Below, piece after piece: positions 43,954-51,666 of a DNA stretch of 64,000 nucleotides (position 1 is its first letter; every line of letters begins with the position of its first letter). The notes below the pieces were generated by a model. It saw nothing but the letters and a program-made list of their open reading frames with translations, was not told where the DNA came from and did not search any database. Location: assembly GCF_022483985.1 (NCBI RefSeq), contig NZ_JAKVME010000001.1, positions 1 through 64,000 of the forward strand. The letters run 5' to 3'. Made by a program: the position numbers and the translations under genes. Source of the stretch: Acetobacter sp. (GTDB taxonomy: Bacteria; Pseudomonadota; Alphaproteobacteria; Acetobacterales; Acetobacteraceae).

Positions 43954-45105
43954 TCAACGTCCCAAAAGCGCTGCCGAGATTTTCTCGGACACAAGGTTGG
44001 TTGAGAGCCTCACGTTCTCCCGCTTCAGGTGAGCGTAACGAGCTGTCGTCTTGATATCGCTGTGTCCAAGCATGTGACCAATCATCGTCAGGTCAGCCCC
44101 CATTTCCAGCGCGTCAGAAGCAAAGGAATGGCGCAGATCGTGTATCCTGACGTCGTCCAGACCGGCGGCTTTCCGAATGCGGCGCCAAGGCTTTTGCAGG
44201 TCAGTCAAATAGCCACCTTTTTTCCGCCCGGTGATGACGTAGGGGTTGTCCTCCAACCGGGTGATGGCTTTGATTACGTTGATGGCCGCTTGTCCGATCT
44301 GGACGATTTTAGCCCCGGTTTTACTGTCAGGCAGCCTCAATTCAGATTGGTCGAAGAAAACGTGGCTCCATTGCAGAGTCTGGATTTCGCGTAGTCTGCA
44401 ACCTGTCAGGATAAGCAGACGGATCGCCCAGACGGCCTCTGGCATATCCTCTGCTTCATTGAGTGTGGCGCCGAGGCGCGCATATTCTTCTTGGGTTAGA
44501 TAACGCTCGCGCTTCTCTTCCTTATAGCGCTGAACGCCACGGCACGGGTTGAGACCATCAGTCCGAATACCCCAGAGGTCTGCCAGGCTGAACATTTTGG
44601 ACAGGACGCCGAGCGTGCGATTGGCCTGATAAGGGATCTGTCGTAGATCCCCGTGGAATCCGGAGACGTCCGCGCGAGATATATCGGCCATCCGCCATGT
44701 CCCGAATTTCGGAACGATGAACAGATCAACAGCTCTCTTATACTCGCTTTGGGTCGTTGGTTTGAGGTGGACATCCACATATTCGTCGAGGAAACGATTG
44801 CTGAATTCCCTGACGGTCATCGCCTTGCGGTCTTCTAAGCGAGCATCCGCGGGATTCTCACCGCTATGCACCCGTGCAAGAACCTTGATGGCTTCTTCAC
44901 GTGCGAGATCGGCCGTCCATGGGCTCCCATGTTGCCCGATGGTGTAGCGGCGCATGCGTCCGCCGGAGCGGTAATGGATGACGTACACCTTTCGGCCGGA
45001 CGGCCACACCCGGACTGCGAAGGCCGGAATGCTGTCATCCCAGAGGAAATAATCCTTCTCTGCCGGTTCGGCAGTGGTGACAATTTTTTTGCTGAGCTTG
45101 GCCAT
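43954..45105 (-). CDS. int: Tyrosine integrase of the ICE
   Basis: This protein of about 383 residues begins MAKLSKKIVTTAEPAEKDYFLWD (DUF4102-like arm-binding region, then a core-binding domain to about residue 190). Its catalytic domain contains LTGCRLREIQTLQW (Arg), IHDLRHSFASDAL (His-x-x-Arg), MLGHSDI (His) and TARYAHLKREN (Tyr). It is therefore complete. It integrates into the 3' end of a tRNA gene, and a matching tRNA-fMet fragment lies 175 bp away at 45281-45325. GGGAGC precedes the ATG at 45105. It points away from the attachment site. Confidence 0.92.
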   Translation of the reverse strand: MAKLSKKIVTTAEPAEKDYFLWDDSIPAFAVRVWPSGRKVYVIHYRSGGRMRRYTIGQHGSPWTADLAREEAIKVLARVHSGENPADARLEDRKAMTVREFSNRFLDEYVDVHLKPTTQSEYKRAVDLFIVPKFGTWRMADISRADVSGFHGDLRQIPYQANRTLGVLSKMFSLADLWGIRTDGLNPCRGVQRYKEEKRERYLTQEEYARLGATLNEAEDMPEAVWAIRLLILTGCRLREIQTLQWSHVFFDQSELRLPDSKTGAKIVQIGQAAINVIKAITRLEDNPYVITGRKKGGYLTDLQKPWRRIRKAAGLDDVRIHDLRHSFASDALEMGADLTMIGHMLGHSDIKTTARYAHLKRENVRLSTNLVSEKISAALLGR

Positions 45106-45280
45106 GCTTGCTCCCATCGCAGGAAACACATAGGAAACAGATGAATGCGAAACCGGGCGTAGCCGGTACGACAATTGCGTAGCCTGATGGGACAGTTTTT
45201 CAAGGAAAATAAGGGGTTCTGCGTGGTTGGGCGTAGTTCTGTCGGCTAGGGCGGGGAGGGGCGTAGGCCCAAATCCCTAA

Positions 45281-45325
45281 CTCATAACCTGAAGGCCGCA
45301 GGTTCAAATCCTGCCCCCGCAACCA
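45281..45325 (+). other. attR: 3' fragment of initiator tRNA-Met (CAT)
   Basis: The 45 bases from CTCATAACCTGAAGG to GCAACCA match the anticodon loop (CAT), T arm (GCAGG-TTCAAAT-CCTGC) and acceptor 3' strand with encoded CCA of an alphaproteobacterial initiator tRNA. The 5' half, including the D arm, is absent. A partial tRNA at the integrase-proximal end is the duplicated attachment core. The intact gene is expected at the element's left end, outside this window. Confidence 0.82.
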
Positions 45326-45355
45326 TACGTTAAGTGTCTGAAAAGACAGAGAAAA

Positions 45356-45382
45356 AGCCACCCACTAGGGTGGCTTTTTTTG
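45356..45382 (+). terminator. Intrinsic terminator after the tRNA fragment
   Basis: AGCCACCC (45356-45363) pairs with GGGTGGCT (45368-45375) around ACTA and is followed by seven T. This is the original tRNA-fMet terminator on the chromosomal side of the attachment site. Confidence 0.85.
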
Positions 45383-45400
45383 TGTCCGAAATCCACCGCA

Positions 45401-45450
45401 GGATGCGTATAGGATGCGTATAGGATGCGTATAGGATGCGTATAGGATGC
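45401..45450. repeat. Tandem repeat, 11-bp unit, four and a half copies
   Basis: GGATGCGTATA is repeated four times in perfect register from 45401, then GGATGC closes the array at 45450. There are no mismatches between units, which suggests recent or slippage-maintained expansion. It lies between the tRNA terminator and a LysR fragment. Confidence 0.85.
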
Positions 45451-45477
45451 AAACGGGAGTGAAACTCCAGCGTAGGT

Positions 45478-45693
45478 TCCCGCTAACGCCGCGTCGCGGA
45501 GACCGTCGCCATGACTGATGATGTGACGGGGGCGGGGTGTAACTGCCTGTGCCAGGCCAGTGCCGGCATCCGTCAGATGCCAGGGCAGAAACTGGCCGTT
45601 ACGGGCAAACAGAAGGCAGTCGTGCCGGGCAAGATCGTCAATGGTCTCGGGGGTTCTGCGCGAGGTCCGTTGGACCGCTACGGCCTCGCATAA
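45478..45693 (-). pseudogene. LysR substrate-binding-domain fragment
   Basis: On the minus strand the frame reads CEAVAVQRTSRRTPETIDDL, RHDCLLFARNGQFLPWHLTDAG and HIISHGDGLRDAALAG, which is the middle to C-terminal part of a LysR effector-binding domain. No start or HTH is present, and the plus-strand open frame at 45511-45693 is its shadow. The HTH end of a LysR gene survives on the same strand at 51330-51493. The two may be parts of one disrupted gene with about 120 residues missing between them. Confidence 0.65.
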
Positions 45694-46046
45694 GGTAGTT
45701 CGGTTTCCAACAAATTGTGTTCGCTAAACGTTAAGCTACTTGTCCGGTGTGAGGCGACTGCGGTCCATCACTTAATATTCCGGAGTCGATAGATAGATCA
45801 TCCGAAAAAGTGGGAAAGCAGCCTTAGAGTTATGAATATAGGAGCGCAGATACTTCCATATCCAGGTAAACTCTATGAGTGCTTGACCCATCGTCGGCAG
45901 TCGGAACGGTTACGTAGGCCTGCTAGGTCGTCCGGCATCCGATATCTTATAAAAGACTCAAAAGAACACCCAATTTCAGTCGTACAAATTTTTTAGATAA
46001 ACTTTTACAAAATCATCATCAAATATGAAGAGGAGCATAGAACCAA
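45694..46046. other. Intergenic stretch, no gene seen
   Basis: This AT-richer interval runs from the LysR fragment to the PIN-like gene. No recognisable ORF or repeat is present. AAGAGGAG at about 46028-46035 serves the GTG start at 46047, and the promoter for that gene probably lies here. Confidence 0.4.
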
Positions 46047-47147
46047 GTGGAAGAAGAAAGCACAAAATTTATGTTCCACTTTGATCGTCATTTTCCGATA
46101 AATGATGTAGGTGAAATTGGACAACGTCTAGCCGCATCGGATGCTCTTATCCCAGGCTGGATACCTCCTGCTGTTGGCCCCTTTGACATTCGTGCTGTCG
46201 CGGTCGACCAACAGCTTCACGGCTGGTCGACCACCATTCTCCCAGATCGAAACATCGTTTCCCGAATGGCTCGGGTAGCTCGAGAAGGGATTGTCAGTAA
46301 ACGCGACCACCCGATGAATATCGCGATTCTTCTTATGGCATTTGCCCAAGCTGTAGATTTCGAGATCGAGCCTGGGCTCGCTTTCCATGAATTAGCTCAG
46401 CGCGAAACAAACCGAGCGGCGCAAGAAGAACTTTGCTGGTTCCGTACCGCCGACAAAGGTGGAATGGCGCAAAGTTGGATCGACCTTGCTGTTGGTCGCT
46501 GCTCGGGCATTGCGCTCGGCGATGCCGCTCCGGTCGAAAATATTGATCTCAGCACCCCGATACGAAGGTGGTGTCGCAATTACGTGGCAGCATTGAAGAT
46601 TGCCGAATTGGAGTTACTGCCGATTCGACCACTAGAGAAACTCATGGCACTGCTCAACTGGATGACTCATGAATTCTTTCTCGCATCCCCGGCCCTCTTT
46701 TTCGCCGCACGTTATTGGGCACCCAGTCTTCGCCGTGCGGGCCTTGTCAAACACATCAGGGCACCCAATCGAGACCGTGCGCTGGCTGGTGCTCGTAACG
46801 CAGCGTGGGACATTACCTATCTCAGTGAGTTTGTACGCCGGATAGCAATTGGCCTGTCTAATGAGCAGCGGGTTATCCTGGCGACTGGAGATCGACTGCT
46901 TGCTGAAGTAGCACCGATCCTGCTTCTTGGTCCCGAGGCGCAGGAAGGACGGCCCAGTGTAGAGGAGGTTATGAGAGTATGGTGGTCAGACAGTTCGGCA
47001 TCACGTTTCTGCGCAGCATTCTTTGACGCAGTTCAATTTGCAGAGAGAAATGATGTGGATGACCATACGATAGCAGAGCGTGTTTCCAATCTCACAATTA
47101 AAGGCGAAGAAAGCCTCCGAATGTGGCTTCCGAAACGTCAATCATAA
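46047..47147 (+). CDS. Hypothetical protein with PIN-like nuclease pattern (366 aa)
   Basis: No family is named with confidence. Four acidic positions follow the PIN order: ILPDRNIVSRM (D67), a helix ending GLAFHELAQRE (E115), then NAAWDITYLSEFVRR (D255) and RVILATGDRLLAEVAPI (D282). The TGDRLL segment is typical of the last PIN strand. A helical insertion of about 130 residues separates the second and third motifs. PIN nucleases usually cut RNA. GTG start with AAGAGGAG upstream. It precedes the cyclase-like gene on the same strand, 555 bp apart. Confidence 0.55.
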   Translation: MEEESTKFMFHFDRHFPINDVGEIGQRLAASDALIPGWIPPAVGPFDIRAVAVDQQLHGWSTTILPDRNIVSRMARVAREGIVSKRDHPMNIAILLMAFAQAVDFEIEPGLAFHELAQRETNRAAQEELCWFRTADKGGMAQSWIDLAVGRCSGIALGDAAPVENIDLSTPIRRWCRNYVAALKIAELELLPIRPLEKLMALLNWMTHEFFLASPALFFAARYWAPSLRRAGLVKHIRAPNRDRALAGARNAAWDITYLSEFVRRIAIGLSNEQRVILATGDRLLAEVAPILLLGPEAQEGRPSVEEVMRVWWSDSSASRFCAAFFDAVQFAERNDVDDHTIAERVSNLTIKGEESLRMWLPKRQS

Positions 47148-47702
47148 TTTTTTATGGCCTCCTGATAATGAAGCCATGCTGTTTATCTAAAATGAGGTAA
47201 AAGAAACTTTTTTTCTTGGACAGTTTTCCACGCGCATGCAAATGCATCGATATGCCAACTAATCAAAGGTAACGAGATTCGCTTGTTTGGTAGTGATCGT
47301 CGTCTTATGAAGCCACTATCGGAAGAGCAGAACCGGTCCGGACAACTTGTTCCTGAGTTGATCATCACAATTGACGAGCGGGCGATCGGCCAAGGAAAGC
47401 CACTTACATTCGATGCATTGATCAATGGTGTTGTAAAATCGTGACTTGCCCACGAAACCTTTGTCATCCCATCAACTCCAAGCCATAAAAAACGGGAACT
47501 CTCCTTTTGAGTGTATACAAAAAGGCGGCGCGTCATTAGGTGTAAAATGAGGCTGATAAAAATACCAATAGTATTCGAGATGTTGAGTTTCCTAGAAAGG
47601 AATAGGATAAAATTTGAACGGAAGAAGGGGAATTTTTTTGTTTTTACCGGATGACAATACATCAATTATATATTTATTTTATGAAAATTAGGATCTGGTA
47701 TC
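47148..47702. other. AT-rich spacer with a possible small-ORF remnant
   Basis: Most of this stretch is non-coding and AT-rich. A plus-strand open frame from about 47201 to 47444 reads WTVFHAHANASICQLIKGNE and later MKPLSEEQNRSGQLVPELII to NGVVKS. It has protein-like composition, but the first ATG (47307) is internal and no ribosome binding site is obvious, so it may be a decayed gene. The minus-strand ORF over it is probably a shadow. Confidence 0.35.
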
Positions 47703-48518
47703 GTGAATACAAAGCCAACATTTCCTGACGTTGAACGCAGTTCACCCGAACATGGGGCTCGTCTGCTAGCAAGAAGCCTACGTGAAAAACTTAATTTTTC
47801 GACGGAGGGAATAGAAAAACCGAAAAACGATTATGTCGCCTGGCTTGACCTGATGGGAGCTGGTAACATGATGTCGATCTCCATCCATAAAGCGGCGAAT
47901 GCAATTGCTCGCATTCAACTTGCGGTTCATTTGGCGCAGCAAGATCATAGACTCAATTTGCGCACCGTGCCGATTAATGACGGCGTATTTTTCGTTAGCG
48001 AGAAAAAGTCTGAAATTGTTAATGTTCTAAGATCATCGATTATATATCTAGTTGGAAATTTTATTGCCAGACGCAATCACCCAGATAGATTTCTTGCTAG
48101 AGGGGGAATAGCATATGGACCAGTTTGGTTCGGAACTTCACTTGCAACTCAACTGAGCAAAATCCAGAAGGGAGCAAGTGATATTTTTCAACAAGTAATT
48201 ATTGGATCGCCAATTATTCAAGCTTATAAAGCTGAGAGTTTAGCTCCTGTTTATGGGGTGGCTGTACATGAAAGTGCGCGAGCATTTTCACCCGAAACAG
48301 AAGAACCATTCCGTTCGACACTTTGGCGCTGGTGGCAAACCAATGATGGGGGTGGATTTTCAGAATTTACCCCTCAGCCAGTTATCCCATTACGAGATAC
48401 GTTTCTCAAAGAATTAGACGGATATCTAGACTACCTCGATTCCACCTTACCGTTTCATCTTATAGCTGAAGGTAAAGTTGCCCAATGGAAAAAAGATTCA
48501 CAAAGATATTATCGATAG
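47703..48518 (+). CDS. Hypothetical protein with class III nucleotidyl cyclase-like pattern
   Basis: This 271-residue protein has the layout of the adenylate/guanylate cyclase fold: YVAWLDLMGAGNMM (first metal Asp, D49), a helix, TVPINDGVFFVSE (second Asp region, D93), then DRFLARGGIAYGPVWFG, the strand-loop-strand also seen in Pycsar-type cyclases. The later part (QQVIIGSPIIQAYKAES) resembles the dimerisation helix. Two acidic metal ligands are plausible; substrate-specifying residues cannot be judged. GTG start at 47703, AGGATC upstream. With the upstream PIN-like gene it may form a signalling-effector pair. Confidence 0.55.
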   Translation: MNTKPTFPDVERSSPEHGARLLARSLREKLNFSTEGIEKPKNDYVAWLDLMGAGNMMSISIHKAANAIARIQLAVHLAQQDHRLNLRTVPINDGVFFVSEKKSEIVNVLRSSIIYLVGNFIARRNHPDRFLARGGIAYGPVWFGTSLATQLSKIQKGASDIFQQVIIGSPIIQAYKAESLAPVYGVAVHESARAFSPETEEPFRSTLWRWWQTNDGGGFSEFTPQPVIPLRDTFLKELDGYLDYLDSTLPFHLIAEGKVAQWKKDSQRYYR

Positions 48519-48588
48519 AAATATAATGTTTTATTCGTGGTATTGGAATTTTTGATATTCGGATCAGGGCGAAAAATCACGGGGCTAT

Positions 48589-48628
48589 TGCGTTTCTCTT
48601 CCGATCAAGACATCAGAAGAGAAACGCA
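48589..48628. terminator. Bidirectional stem-loop, perfect 13-bp arms
   Basis: TGCGTTTCTCTTC (48589-48601) and GAAGAGAAACGCA (48616-48628) are exact complements around 14 nt. It lies between the convergent genes ending at 48518 and 48665, so it can stop transcription from both sides. Confidence 0.75.
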
Positions 48629-48664
48629 GAGGGCTATTCTTACATTCTCTATAAAAAAGAGAAT

Positions 48665-49249
48665 TTAGTGTATCTCAAGATATTCAATATAGCTCTCGTA
48701 GTCCTCTTCTTCTTCTGGATCTAGGTCGAATTCGCCATGATGCTCTGAGCAGAGCCCTTTAGCATCTAGTTGCTCTACAGTGTAAACCACATGGTCTCCA
48801 CAGCAGTGGCAAGTTCCGTACTGGGTATCGTCCACTGAACAAGATGCACAGACCCAGTCAGCATCATCTCCATGCTCCACGTATCCTATAGGTAAGTTGT
48901 CAATATTGTGCTCGCCACATTCGCAGCACGCTGGAGTTAAACCATCCTGAATTATACGGGCAATTTCAGGTGCATGCTCTGGGCGAACATATGCACCTTT
49001 CATTCTCAGGATTGCAGCTCGAATTTTTTCAACATGCTTTGCCGTCTGGTTCAGCCACTGGCTTTTTGTATACGGGCCTTTGGGGTCATCCAGCATTGCC
49101 TTCCGGGAATTATACCCAAGGGCGGCAGCTACGAGCATATGGGCGTGGCTTGACCCTATATCGGAACATAAGCCATCGTCCTTACTTACCTTGCGCAGGT
49201 AATCAGCGGCCTGTTTGGTAAAGTCGAAGTTTCTGTTGTTCTGGTCCAT
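48665..49249 (-). CDS. Cysteine-rich zinc-ribbon hypothetical protein (194 aa)
   Basis: The N-terminal half is helical (FDFTKQAADYLRKVSKDDGLC, SSHAHMLVAAALGYNSRKAML); that second motif recurs in plasmid-encoded proteins of unknown role. The C-terminal half has four CxxC-type pairs (ACCECGEHN, CASCSVDD, CHCCGDH, CSEHHG), suggesting two zinc ribbons, then an acidic tail (DLDPEEEEDYESYIEYLEIH). Its function is not known. GGAAAG precedes the ATG. It converges on the cyclase-like gene across a strong bidirectional terminator. Confidence 0.65.
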   Translation of the reverse strand: MDQNNRNFDFTKQAADYLRKVSKDDGLCSDIGSSHAHMLVAAALGYNSRKAMLDDPKGPYTKSQWLNQTAKHVEKIRAAILRMKGAYVRPEHAPEIARIIQDGLTPACCECGEHNIDNLPIGYVEHGDDADWVCASCSVDDTQYGTCHCCGDHVVYTVEQLDAKGLCSEHHGEFDLDPEEEEDYESYIEYLEIH

Positions 49250-49512
49250 GCTTGTCGCTTTCCATCAAAATGCGCGAACCGTTTGAGCGTTTAAACCGGA
49301 GAATGCGCTTGATCAGAAAAGTCTGAACGGGCCATAAGGAAGTTAGTCTAGTAATCGCATGCACCTGAATTTGTCAGGTGTAATCACACTCTAATTTGTG
49401 TTTGAGGTCGCTCAAAACCAAGGCCACAATCACCTACCTTATTTAGGCATCGTATTCCTACATGGAATTCGCAAGCGACGCAAGATTTATCGAGTGCTAG
49501 AGCGTTTTCTCT

Positions 49513-50412
49513 TCAATCTGGATCATATCCGGCAGCCATGAGGAAATTCGCACATTCTTTGGGTGTGACCGGATCGATCAATATGCCGCCTCTGCCCCAC
49601 AGGGCATCGCGTGTCCGTTCTGCGGCTTTACGGAGATGGGCCTTGAGTTTGGAGAAGGCCTTCTTGATGGGGTTGAAGTCCGGGCTGTAGGGCGGGAGAT
49701 GGCGCACGGTCGCACCTGATGCTTCGATCGCGGCCTGAACGCCGGGGCCTTTGTGAGAGCCGAGATTGTCCATGATGACAATGTCGCCTGGCTGCAGATC
49801 GGGTATGAGCACGCGATCGACGTAGGTCTGGAAGCTGCGGCCATTGATCGGACCATCCAGCACCATGGGCGCTACGATACCCGTCAGCCGTAACCCTGCT
49901 ACGAATGTTGTCGTTTTCCAGTGACCATGTGGCACGGCGGAACGCAGCCTCTGGCCGCGTCGACACCGCCCGTAGCGTCTTGCCGTAATGGTGGAAGCCC
50001 GGGTTTCAGCAATGAAGACTAGCCGCGCCGGATCGAGATCGGGCTAGGCGTCGAACCACTCCTGTCGTCGTGTCAGAATGTCCGGCCGGTCCTGTTCCGC
50101 CGTATGGGCAGTCTTTTTTCCATGTGATCTTATGGCGCGCGAAGAAGCGCCACAGCGTGCCGACCGCAAAATGATGTCCATCATCCGCCAGCCGGGCACG
50201 GATTTCGGCCAGTGTCAGATCGTCCTTCTCGGCGATCAGAGCGTGGATGCGCCCTGCTTACGCCTCGATTCTGTGTGACAGGCGGTCCCCGCCACACGGC
50301 TTGGCGGCAGGACTGCTGGTCGAGGCGGACAACGAACACCGGCGAATCGCGCTCGCCGGACTGACCCCGAACCGTTCAGCCGCCTCTCGCCGGGAGAGCC
50401 TGTTGCGCCAGA
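49513..50412 (-). mobile_element. IS630-family transposase relic, inactivated
   Basis: Reading leftward, REAAERFGVSPASAIRRC (HTH) and GGDRLSHRIEA lead to a stop, then IHALIAEKDDLTLAEIRARL, FFARHKITWKK and, one frame later, TAEQDRPDILTRRQEWFDA ending at a TAG. The catalytic part continues PARLVFIAETRAST, VPHGHWKTTTFVAGLRL, IVIMDNLGSHKG and YSPDFNPIKKAFSKLKAHL, ending MAAGYDPD. The first Asp is Ala (FIAET for FIDET) and the final Glu is Lys (NPIKKAF for NPIEMAF). With at least two stops and a frameshift it cannot act. Its N-terminal end abuts a DUF2840 fragment, marking where the element landed. Terminal repeats were not found by eye. Confidence 0.8.
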
Positions 50413-50576
50413 GCAGCTGGCCGAAGGTCCGGCTGGTGCTGGAAGCGATCGATCGTATCGAAGCCATCGGCATCGACCCCGTCGATGTCGCGCCCGACCA
50501 TTGGCGGCATCTGCATAATCGGATGCTCTCCGGGCAGGCGGCACGCCCCTACACACGCGACCGCCATCATGCCTGA
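50412..50576 (+). pseudogene. DUF2840 gene, C-terminal fragment
   Basis: SWPKVRLVLEAIDRIEAIGIDPVDVAPDHWRHLHNRM matches the last third of DUF2840 proteins (compare the intact copy at 4021-4497). The N-terminal two thirds are replaced by the IS630 relic at about 50400. The stop at 50576 overlaps the start of a DUF736 gene; traF, which normally lies between them, is missing. Confidence 0.8.
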
Positions 50577-50880
50577 CGGCTTCGCCGGTCGTCTGCGCAC
50601 GCTCGCCCTCGACGTCGAATTGACGATCGTGCCGGCGCAATCGTCGGACGCCGAGCACGCGCCCGATTATCGTGTCCATCTCGGTGACGCTGACGCCGGA
50701 CCGGAGATCGGTGCGGCCTGGAAACGCACCGGCGAGAAGGCGGGCACTTACCTCTCGCTCGTTCTCGATGACCCCATGCTGGCGCAGCCGATCCGCGCCA
50801 ATCTGTTCCAGTCCGACCGTCAGGGGCGTGCCTTTCATCTGGTCTGGAACCGTCCGGTGAAGCGCGATGACCGGCGGTAG
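50569..50880 (+). CDS. DUF736 family protein, N-terminally shortened copy
   Basis: This 103-residue protein has GFAGRLRTLALDVELTIVPA, PDYRVHLGD, GAAWKRTGEKAGTYLSLVLDDPM and FHLVWNRPVKR. It lacks the first ten or so residues (MTQIGLFTRTA in the copy at 5053), so the ATG at 50569 lies inside the family's usual N-terminus. It overlaps the DUF2840 fragment upstream and the transglycosylase remnant downstream. Because its neighbours are broken, it probably belongs to a decayed second transfer locus, though this frame itself is open. Confidence 0.7.
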   Translation: MPDGFAGRLRTLALDVELTIVPAQSSDAEHAPDYRVHLGDADAGPEIGAAWKRTGEKAGTYLSLVLDDPMLAQPIRANLFQSDRQGRAFHLVWNRPVKRDDRR

Positions 50881-51090
50881 GAAGGTTCGCGATCTTGTCG
50901 CGAACGCGCTGGTTGCAGTGCTGGTTTCCGTGTCACCCGTTCGCATGGCGGAGGCTGATCCGTACGCCGACATGATCAAAGATGCGGCCATGCGCACGCG
51001 GATTCCGGCCTCATGGATTGCTGCCGTCCTGCATGCGGAGAGCAGGGGCGACGCGCGGGCCGTGTCATCGGCGGGCGCGATGGGGCTCCC
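50867..51090 (+). pseudogene. Lytic transglycosylase, N-terminal fragment
   Basis: ANALVAVLVSVSPVRMAEAD (signal region), PASWIAAVLHAESRGDARAVSSAGAMGL match the intact enzyme at 5391, including the catalytic Glu region, up to GAMGL. The expected MQIMPATW and everything after are absent. The frame then reads unrelated sequence, and trbI sequence begins at about 51105. A deletion joined the two genes. Confidence 0.8.
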
Positions 51091-51108
51091 GTCAGACCGC
51101 CGGGCGAG

Positions 51109-51324
51109 ATGCGGCTACGGACGACGCGGCCACCGGTCACGCGGCTGTCGCGCAAGGTGATCCTCGGCCTGTCGGTCATCGCCGTGGGCGGCATCGGCGG
51201 CGCGCTTTATCTGGCGCTGAAGCCGGCGCCACTGAAAAGCAATGCCGAACTCTACAATACCGGCAATCGCAGCACGCCGGACGGGTTGGCCAATCTGCCG
51301 GGTGACTATAGCCAGCGGCCGTAA
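51109..51324 (+). pseudogene. trbI: trbI, N-terminal fragment
   Basis: MRLRTTRPPVTRLSRKVILG, a membrane helix (LSVIAVGGIGGALYLAL) and ELYNTGNRSTPDGLANLPGDYSQRP match the start of TrbI proteins (intact copy at 23705-24913). The stop at 51322-51324 comes just after DYSQRP, where the family continues with KLGPPLPGD. The VirB10 domain is missing. A stretch equivalent to the entire trbB-trbG block has been lost between the transglycosylase fragment and this one. Confidence 0.8.
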
Positions 51325-51329
51325 TCTTG

Positions 51330-51493
51330 ATACCGGACGGGCCACGTTCTACCAAAGAAACTCCGAGCTTGTCCTCAAGCCGACTTATCGCACGGCTGAG
51401 GGTTGAGACATGCAACCGCAATGACTTGGCGGCTCTGCCAAAACTCTCGGCTTCCAGTAGGGCAAGAAAATAGCGAAGTTCCGTTAGTATCAT
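51330..51493 (-). pseudogene. LysR regulator, N-terminal HTH fragment
   Basis: MILTELRYFLALLEAESFGR and STLSRAISRLEDKLGVSLVER form a complete LysR winged HTH of about 58 residues, from ATG 51493. After GIKIT the frame runs into the trbI fragment and loses resemblance. The substrate-binding domain is absent here. A LysR effector-domain fragment lies on the same strand at 45478-45693. Confidence 0.75.
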
Positions 51494-51666
51494 GGTACAA
51501 CATTCCATTTACATAGTGTGCTTTCTCTTTATTTCTGTTATTTGTTTTGTTTATTATGCATATCTATGCGATTTTCAAGAAAAGAAATTAATGTTCCCAA
51601 TGATATTTCTTCATATACTTTCATATGTTCGATCGTGGCGGGTTTGTTTTTTTATTTCTTTGATTT

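Noticed and set aside
45226..45325. Complete tRNA gene next to the integrase
   Set aside because: Only the anticodon-to-CCA half is present. The upstream bases do not form a D arm or acceptor 5' strand.
45401..45450. Possible CRISPR array in the tandem repeat
   Set aside because: The units are 11 bp with no spacers. CRISPR repeats are longer and separated by unique spacers.
45511..45693. 60-aa plus-strand ORF
   Set aside because: Its complement encodes a clear LysR effector-domain segment, so this frame is a shadow.
47183..47665. 160-aa minus-strand ORF in the AT-rich spacer
   Set aside because: No ribosome binding site, and a plus-strand reading across part of the same DNA looks more protein-like.
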